Source: DASYUM01 sp036001225
GTDB taxonomy: Bacteria > Methylomirabilota > Methylomirabilia > Rokubacteriales > DASRDR01
Length of the DNA: 6,360 nt
Assembly (NCBI GenBank): GCA_036001225.1
Contig: DASYUM010000318.1
Span: forward strand, 1-6,360
Reading direction: 5' to 3'
Below, in pieces: positions 3,898 to 6,360 of this stretch (position 1 is the stretch's first letter; the number at the start of each line of letters is the position of its first letter). Both the position numbers and the translations under genes were made by a program. The notes under the pieces were generated by a model. The model was not told the origin of the DNA and searched no databases. It saw only the letters and a list, made by a program, of their open reading frames with translations.

Positions 3898-4844
3898 GCC
3901 AGGTCCCCTGCCGCCCGCCGGAAGCGCCCGAAGATCAGCGCCACCCCGAGCACCAGCGCGACGAAGATCGTGACCATGGCCGCGCCCTGGCCGAACAGGT
4001 TGTCCCGGAACGAGGTCTGGTAGATGAAGAGGTTGAGCGTCTGGCTGGCCGTCCCCGGGCCGCCGCCGGTGGTCGCGTAGATGATGTCGAAGGTCTTCAG
4101 GAGGTCGATCGACCGGAACAGCGCGGCGACGACGAGCGTGGGTCGCAAGAGCGGCAGCGTCACGTACCGGAAGACCTGGGCGGGCGTCGCCCCGTCGATG
4201 AGCGCCGACTCGAAGGGCTCGAGCGGCAGCGCGGCCAGCCCGGCCAGCGTGATGAGGACGACGAGCGGCGTCCACTGCCAGGTGTCGAGCAGGATCAGCG
4301 CCGGGATCACCGAGCGGCGGTCGGAGAGCCAGAGCTGGGGCGGCAGGCCGACCGCCTCCAGGAGATAGTTCAGGACGCCGGAGGTCGGGTTGTACATCAT
4401 CATCCAGATCATGGCGACGGCGACGGGCGTGGCCATCATCGGGAAGAGATAGATCGTCCGGACGAGCCCCTTCCCCGGGAAGCCGCGGTTGATGACGACG
4501 GCGATCGCCACGCCCAGCACCATCTGGATCCCGAGCGCCACCACGCTGAAGTAGGCCGTCAGCCCGGCGGCCCGGTAGAAGGCCGGGCTGGTGAAGACGT
4601 CCTGCCAGTAGTTGCGGAAGCCGACGAAGCGGACGACGTCGGTGCTGATCCAGTGGTGGACGGAGAGATAGAGCGTGTAGCCGACCGGGAAGAGCGCGAT
4701 GAAGGCGCAGAAGACGACGACCGGCAGCGGAAACAACCACCAGGCGTGGGGATCGAGGCGATCGAGGAGCCGCCGGCCGGCCCCCTCGCCCACCGCCGGC
4801 GCGGTGACGGCGCGCGGCGGCGCCGTCACCCCCACCCGCCCCAC
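3894..4844 (-). CDS. Sugar-type ABC transporter permease, MalF/UgpA family (CUT1)
   Basis: The protein is about 316 aa from the GTG at 4844-4842. A cytoplasmic N-terminus of about 33 residues leads to six hydrophobic spans near 35-60, 92-118, 128-151, 180-207, 236-257 and 288-306. The first span has the common W-L-F-P-L-P and F-P-V-G-Y-T-L-Y-L-S pattern of UgpA/MalF-type subunits. The EAA loop reads ESALIDGATPAQVFRYVTLP at 212-231, with the invariant DGA and final LP. The TTGGGPGTASQTL segment (258-270) is the periplasmic loop characteristic of the family. The start follows the binding-protein stop by only 4 bp and has no clear ribosome site. GTGs at 4835 and 4829 lie behind G-rich stretches and are alternatives that remove 3 or 5 residues. 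The frame is intact, and the second permease overlaps its end. Confidence 0.93.
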   Translation of the reverse strand: MGRVGVTAPPRAVTAPAVGEGAGRRLLDRLDPHAWWLFPLPVVVFCAFIALFPVGYTLYLSVHHWISTDVVRFVGFRNYWQDVFTSPAFYRAAGLTAYFSVVALGIQMVLGVAIAVVINRGFPGKGLVRTIYLFPMMATPVAVAMIWMMMYNPTSGVLNYLLEAVGLPPQLWLSDRRSVIPALILLDTWQWTPLVVLITLAGLAALPLEPFESALIDGATPAQVFRYVTLPLLRPTLVVAALFRSIDLLKTFDIIYATTGGGPGTASQTLNLFIYQTSFRDNLFGQGAAMVTIFVALVLGVALIFGRFRRAAGDLA

Positions 4845-4848
4845 CGGG

Positions 4849-6183
4849 CTACTTGGGGTCCTGATCGCGGATGCGGTTGGCCTCGGCCTCGGTCTCGGCG
4901 GCCTTGGCGCGGATGACCGGCATGGGATCGCGCCCGGCGCCGATCTCCTCGATGGCGGCGATGATGACCTGGGAGATGAGATCGCGCACCTGCGAGGTCG
5001 CCTTGACCCACGGGTTGGCCTGGCCGGCCGCCTTCGTCCTGAGCCCCTCGCGGAACGCGCTGACGAAGTCGGCCGGGTACTGGGTGGTGAGGGCCTGCTT
5101 GAAGGCCGGGTCCTCCCAGGTGGACTTGCGGGCCGGGAAGATCATGTCCTTGACCGCGCGCTCGGTGACCTGCGGCTTCTGCGAGAGCCACGTGATCAGG
5201 TACCAGGCCGCTTCCTTGTTCGGGGCCTGGGCGGGAATGGACCAGCCCCAGGCCAGGACGACCGGGTTGGCGCCCTGGGGGCCGGCGGGCAGCGGCGCGT
5301 AGCCGACCTTCCCCTTCACCTGGGAGGTCTTCGGGTCCTCGAGGAGCGGCGGCGTGCTGCTGGAGTCCCAGAAGAAGCCGGCCCGGCCCTGGGCGAAGAG
5401 GCCCCACGTCTCCTGGTAGTGGTAGTTGACCACGCCGGGCGGGCCGTACTTCGCGATCAGCTCGGCGTAGACGCGGATCGCCTGGTGGGCGGCCGGCGTG
5501 TTCCAGGTGATGCGGCCGGAGTCGTCCTGCCAGCGCCCGCCGTAGCCGTAGAGGACCGGAGCCAGCGTGTAGGAGCTGCTCACGCGCTTGGCGCGGTTGA
5601 CCGCGCCGTAGATCTTGTCCTTCGGGTCGTGGAGCTTGGCGGCGGCGGCGAGCGCCTCCTCGAAGGTGCGGGGCGGCCCGGCCAGGCCGGCCTTCTGGAA
5701 GAGCTCCTTGTTGTACATGAGGAGCTGGGTCTCGGAGTGGAGCGGCACGCCGACCATCTTGCCGCCGATCTTGAGGAGCGCGGTGGTGCTCGGCTCGTAG
5801 TCGTCCCAGTCGTAGCCGGGCGGGACCAGCCGCATGAACTCGTCGAGCGGCGCGTACCAGCCGGCCGACGAGAACTGGAGGCCGTCGAACGGCACCAGGG
5901 TCTGGAAGAGGTCCACGGTCGAGTTGCCGGCGGTGAACTCGCTGCGGAGCTTCTGGCGGTAGGGGTCGTCGGGGAGGGTCTCGAGCTTGACCCTGATCCC
6001 GGTCTCCTGCTCGAAGCGCAGGAGCTGCTTCTCGATCGCCCGGGTGGGGGCGAAGTTGTGGGCGACGTAGCGGAGGGTCTTGCCGGCGTGCTACTTCCAG
6101 TCCCAGCTCTGGGCGGCGGCCGGCTGGGCGAGCGTGACGGCGAGGCCGAGCGCGAGGAGCGTGGCGAGGGTCGAGCGGCGCAT
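4849..6183 (-). CDS. Extracellular solute-binding protein (family 1) of the ABC importer, interrupted by in-frame TAG at codon 31
   Basis: Read from the ATG at 6183, the frame has 445 codons, the normal length for family-1 binding proteins. A classic signal peptide (MRRSTLATLLALGLAVTLAQ, then PAAAQ) is followed by SWDWK, a TAG codon (6093-6091), and an uninterrupted mature protein beginning HAGKTLRYVAHNF. Typical family segments follow: F-E-Q-E-T-G-I-R-V and D-L-F-Q-T near the start, GVPLHSETQLLMYNKELFQKAG (about residues 146-167) in the hinge region, and AWYLITWLSQKPQVTERAV near the C-terminus. The ATG has an excellent ribosome site (AGGGAGGT, 6 nt upstream). The next in-frame start after the TAG is a GTG at 5916 (codon 90), without ribosome site or signal peptide, so restart would give a non-exported, N-terminally truncated product. 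The gene is first in the operon with the two permeases. It is formally a pseudogene unless the stop is suppressed or is a consensus error. Confidence 0.88.
6091..6093 (-). other. In-frame TAG codon in the solute-binding protein gene
   Basis: Codon 31 reads TAG between AAG (K30) and CAC. Reading is in frame on both sides: signal peptide before, mature domain after, with no indel. One substitution from CAG or AAG would explain it. The gene's own terminal stop (4851-4849) is also TAG and also follows AAG. Confidence 0.9.
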
Positions 6184-6222
6184 CGCGGACCTCCCTCGGG
6201 TCGGGGTTGTGCGAGCGCGCCT

Positions 6223-6249
6223 ATGCTAGCACGCGGCTCGTGCTAGTGT
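6223..6249. promoter_or_regulatory. Symmetric divergent promoter/operator between importer operon and amidohydrolase
   Basis: CTAGCACG (6226-6233) and CGTGCTAG (6239-6246) form a perfect inverted repeat with a 5-bp centre. Each arm carries a GTGC-TAG sequence that begins a -10-like hexamer pointing outward: TAGCAT on the minus strand (6228-6223) and TAGTGT on the plus strand (6244-6249). Start points near 6216 and 6256 give leaders of about 30 nt for both genes. The -35 regions are poor on both sides, each lying over the other's -10. The repeat may be a regulator operator, a bidirectional promoter, or both. Confidence 0.5.
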
Positions 6250-6285
6250 GGGGCGCGGACGAGCGCCAGCATGGGAGGCTCAGCG

Positions 6286-6360
6286 ATGACGTCACCAGCG
6301 CCGCGGTTCACGCTGCTCACGGCCGCGCGCCTCCTGGACGGGAGCGACCGCGCGGCGGTC
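6286..6360 (+). CDS. Amidohydrolase-family protein, N-terminal 25 residues only
   Basis: The first 25 codons read MTSPAPRFTLLTAARLLDGS then DRAAV. The pattern '(L/I)LTxARLLDGxG' is the usual first strand of metal-dependent amidohydrolases of the imidazolonepropionase/prolidase-like group, which hydrolyse C-N bonds in cyclic amides or dipeptides. The metal-binding H-x-H and later residues are outside the window, so the subgroup and substrate cannot be given. The ATG at 6286 is fixed by a GGGAGG ribosome site 7 nt upstream. An in-frame ATG at 6271 lies 5 codons earlier and has no such site. Its divergent arrangement with the importer suggests a shared substrate or shared control. Confidence 0.7.
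   Translation, partial: MTSPAPRFTLLTAARLLDGSDRAAV

Noticed and set aside
3097..4023. Plus-strand open frame of 308 codons opposite the MalG-like gene.
   Set aside because: Highly repetitive E/G/D/P/R composition typical of the antisense of a GC-rich membrane protein gene; no family features.
4849..5916. Binding protein as a shorter, intact gene starting at the GTG at 5916.
   Set aside because: The GTG lies inside a conserved segment (TVDLFQT), has no ribosome site and would drop the signal peptide plus about 60 mature residues. The true start at 6183 is unambiguous.
4699..6246. Long open frame (515 codons) on the plus strand.
   Set aside because: It lies antisense to the permease and binding-protein genes, both of clear family. 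Its composition of G, R, E, L and V runs is what the complement of GC-rich codons yields, and it has no ribosome site.
1..6360. CRISPR arrays, tRNA genes, insertion sequences and prophage genes.
   Set aside because: I found no regularly spaced repeats, tRNA-like cloverleaf, transposase motif or terminal inverted repeats on either strand.

Overview
The window is strongly GC-rich throughout, with compact genes, G/C-ending codons, GTG starts and GntR, liv-type and sugar-type ABC transport genes. This suggests the chromosome of an uncultivated, high-GC, free-living heterotroph. The overall style recalls Rokubacteria/Methylomirabilota or deep-branching soil proteobacterial MAGs. That placement is an impression from codon use and gene style; no rRNA or marker gene is present. 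I see no CRISPR array, tRNA, rRNA, intact insertion sequence or phage gene.

Layout. (1) 1-379, minus: a YtrA-type GntR regulator running off the left edge. Its start codon sits 1 bp from a near-perfect 14-bp palindrome that covers its own promoter. (2) 421-680: a short repeat block, then a plus-strand promoter followed by about 170 nt of hairpin-rich, gene-free sequence ending in a 13-bp terminator stem. This is a candidate small RNA of unknown family. (3) 696-1250, minus: a mini-operon with its own promoter, encoding a 68-aa arginine/tryptophan-rich peptide and a 53-aa conserved-looking protein. It converges on the small RNA at the shared terminator. (4) 1298-1497: a decayed VapB-like antitoxin remnant. 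(5) 1498-1917, plus: a small secreted or membrane protein resembling the PA2779/DUF6627 family, probably leaderless.

(6) 1956-2940, minus: a graveyard. Pieces of livM, livG and livF remain in their usual order but are joined by deletions and frameshifts, and a fragment resembling the tail of an HNH (DUF222-type) endonuclease is stuck to the end. (7) 3004-6183, minus: a sugar-type (CUT1) ABC importer operon consisting of solute-binding protein, MalF/UgpA-like permease, MalG/UgpE-like permease and terminator. No ATPase is encoded here. The binding protein has an in-frame TAG at codon 31, just after its signal peptide. (8) 6184-6285: a divergent promoter region in which the two -10 elements sit on the arms of a perfect inverted repeat. 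(9) 6286 to the right edge, plus: the start of an amidohydrolase.

How the parts relate. The importer and the divergent amidohydrolase share one small control region, so they may handle a common substrate. The permeases are intact while the binding protein is interrupted, so the importer is either freshly inactivated, rescued by suppression, or affected by a consensus error. The most unusual unexplained items are the small RNA with its convergent small-protein operon, the TAG codon, and the symmetric divergent promoter.
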